From the NCBI GenBank assembly GCA_032718475.1, contig JAUCBJ010006639.1, forward strand, positions 1-51,289: DNA of 51,289 nucleotides, in the 5' to 3' direction. The notes under the pieces were generated by a model. That model saw nothing but the letters and a program-made list of their open reading frames with translations. It did not search any database and had not been told where the DNA came from. Position numbers and translations under genes: made by a program. Positions 49,810-51,289 of the stretch are shown here, piece by piece (within the stretch, counting starts at the first letter, position 1; every line of letters starts with the position of its first letter). This DNA is from Nemertoderma westbladi. Lineage: Eukaryota > Xenacoelomorpha > Nemertodermatida > Nemertodermatidae.

Positions 49810-50741
49810 ATGGTTAGGCTAGCGATTAATCTTCTTGCTTTTATTGTTCCTGTTATACTTTCTGCTGGGTTTCTAACCCTTTTTGAGCGCAAGATCATTG
49901 GATTTTCACAATTTCGACTCGGTCCCAATATTATTGGGACCTTTGGGGTGCTTCAACCTATCTCGGATGCCCTGAAACTTATTTTTAAAGAATATGTGGT
50001 AATTTCGAGGTCTATAGCTGTTTTTGGATTTATTGGGGCTTCATTTATTCCTATCTCAGTAGCTTTTGTTGTTTGGCTTGTTTTTTCATATCCGCAATCT
50101 TGAGTGAATAGTGGGCTCTCTATTGTTGTTTTTTTTATTGTTTCCTCTCTTTCAATTTATGGGATTATGGGAGCGGGGTTTTTTTCCAATTCTAAATATT
50201 CGTTTATTGGGGGGCTTCGAGCTGTGGCTCAGTTTGTCTCTTATGAGGTAACAATAACAACTTTTGTTATTGTAGTAATTATTTTTGTAACTTCTTATGA
50301 TATTATAGAAGCTCAAACTCGGACAAGGGTGATTTTTTGTGGGTGTGTGGTGTGTATGTGCTGGTTTATTACAATTCTAGCAGAAACAGCACGAGCCCCT
50401 TTTGATCTGGTTGAGGGGGAGTCTGAGCTTGTTTCAGGTTACAATGTTGAGTTTTCTGGGGCGATATTTACTTTTTTTTTTCTGGGGGAGTATTGTATAA
50501 TAATTATTATAGTAATTATTATTGTTAATATTTTTATTTTTTTCCAACATTGGGGGAGATATGTTTATTTTTTTCTTTGTATGTTTACATTTATATACAT
50601 TCGGGCTTGTTACCCGCGGATTCGTTACGATCAAGTTATAGGAATAAATTGAAAATTTCTACTTCCTGTGGGAGTTGGGTTTCTTTCTTTTGTAGTTTTT
50701 TTTTTTTTTATTGTTTACTTAGGGGATTGTTGGGTTTTGTT
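49810..50741 (+). CDS. nad1: NADH dehydrogenase subunit 1 (mitochondrial)
   Basis: Complex I membrane subunit. With the invertebrate mitochondrial code the frame is uninterrupted for about 310 codons, the usual size. TGA at 50101 and 50650 read as Trp and AGG/AGA as Ser. Hallmarks: [20 protein letters not shown], the loop [21 protein letters not shown], and YPRIRYDQ near the end, where true Arg uses CGN. No full stop codon occurs before cox1, so an incomplete T stop at the boundary is likely. In the standard code it would be broken, so it is not a nuclear gene. Confidence 0.93.
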
Positions 50742-51289
50742 ATGTTTTTTTTTCAAAAAGTTCTTTCATTTAGAGCAAGTTTTGTTTGGCGGTTTGGTTC
50801 TTCTGTTGCTCATAAGGATATTGGATTTATATATTTTGTTTTTGGGGTATTTTCGGGTATTATAGGGTCAATAATGAGCTTTGCTTTCCGTGCAAGGCTT
50901 ATGTATCAACAAGGAACAGGGGGGCAACATTTTAATGCTATAATTACACAGCACGGGATTCTTATGATTTTTTTTATAGCAATACCAATTCTTATTGGAG
51001 GGTTTGGGAATTTTATAATTCCTTGTGCTATGGGGGCAGTAGATATAGCTCTCCCGCGGCTGAATAATCTTAGATTTTGACTTCTACCTTTTGCTTGGCT
51101 TATGTTTTATGCTGGGGTTTTTAGGGATATTAGGTATGGGATTGGCTGAACTTTTTACCCTCCCCTTTCTGGGTCTATGGCAGAACATTCTGGGATGTCT
51201 GTTGATTTTTTTCTCTTTTCTCTTCATCTTGCAGGGGCAGCTAGAATTATAGGGGGAATTAATATAATAGTAACAATACTCAATCTGAA
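50742..51289 (+). CDS. cox1: Cytochrome c oxidase subunit I, 5' part (mitochondrial)
   Basis: Catalytic subunit of complex IV, open to the window end (182 codons). Visible: [44 protein letters not shown] and FSLHLAGA. Reading AGA as Ser and ATA as Met restores conserved positions (NNL-Ser-FWLLP; IFF-Met-A-Met-P). The N-terminus and the [11 protein letters not shown] segment are unusual compared with common animal COX1. It follows nad1 without a tRNA between them. Confidence 0.95.

Noticed and set aside
49713-49928. Minus-strand frame opposite rrnS and nad1
   Set aside because: It overlaps conserved rRNA and nad1 on the other strand; no similarity seen.
48791-51289. Mitochondrial genes as nuclear pseudogenes with many stops
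   Set aside because: The apparent stops are TGA codons at conserved Trp positions, and the frames are intact under the invertebrate mitochondrial code.

Overview
This is about 51 kb of an AT-rich animal nuclear genome. It has split genes with GT..AG introns, LTR and non-LTR retrotransposons, fold-back elements, satellites and, at the right edge, a block of mitochondrial DNA. In that block TGA reads as Trp, AGA/AGG as Ser, ATA as Met and AAA as Lys at conserved positions of nad1 and cox1. This is the invertebrate mitochondrial code and points to a protostome-like invertebrate. I cannot name the phylum.

The host genes are a small cluster of paralogous single-pass receptors on the + strand. Gene A (2695-26220) and gene B (32526-40825) share one four-exon plan with every intron in phase 1: signal peptide and a divergent N-terminal domain, an Ig domain, a second Ig plus an Ig-like domain, an Ig plus a fibronectin III domain, then a membrane segment and a long cytoplasmic tail. 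The spliced gene B model is in frame throughout (991 codons). Its tail carries four Tyr-x-Asn motifs of the Grb2-SH2 type. Gene A has a 34-bp deletion in the tail exon that shifts the frame and removes three of these motifs. A third, truncated first-exon copy lies at 1013-1360. A family of cell-surface recognition receptors is a reasonable inference, but no ligand or function can be read from the sequence.

Mobile DNA fills the introns and gaps. Intron 1 of A holds an antisense LINE. Intron 3 of A holds a 13.7-kb antisense BEL/Pao LTR retrotransposon (10490-24209) with near-identical LTRs, a gag region, gag-pol with protease, RT, RNase H and integrase, and an additional 844-codon ORF between integrase and the 3' LTR. 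That extra ORF combines a region resembling a DEDD 3'-5' exonuclease with three CCHC zinc knuckles. Introns 2 and 3 of B each hold a LINE fragment; the intron 3 copy has an 11-bp target-site duplication.

The intergenic stretch 26.4-31.4 kb contains three inverted-repeat elements, one with a 31-bp tandem array inside. Downstream of gene B lies a 4-kb, 39-bp satellite (41047-45034), then a duplicated unit, a 3' LINE fragment and the mitochondrial segment trnW-trnF-rrnS-nad1-cox1 (48791 to the end). That segment is either a very recent nuclear insertion or an assembly join.
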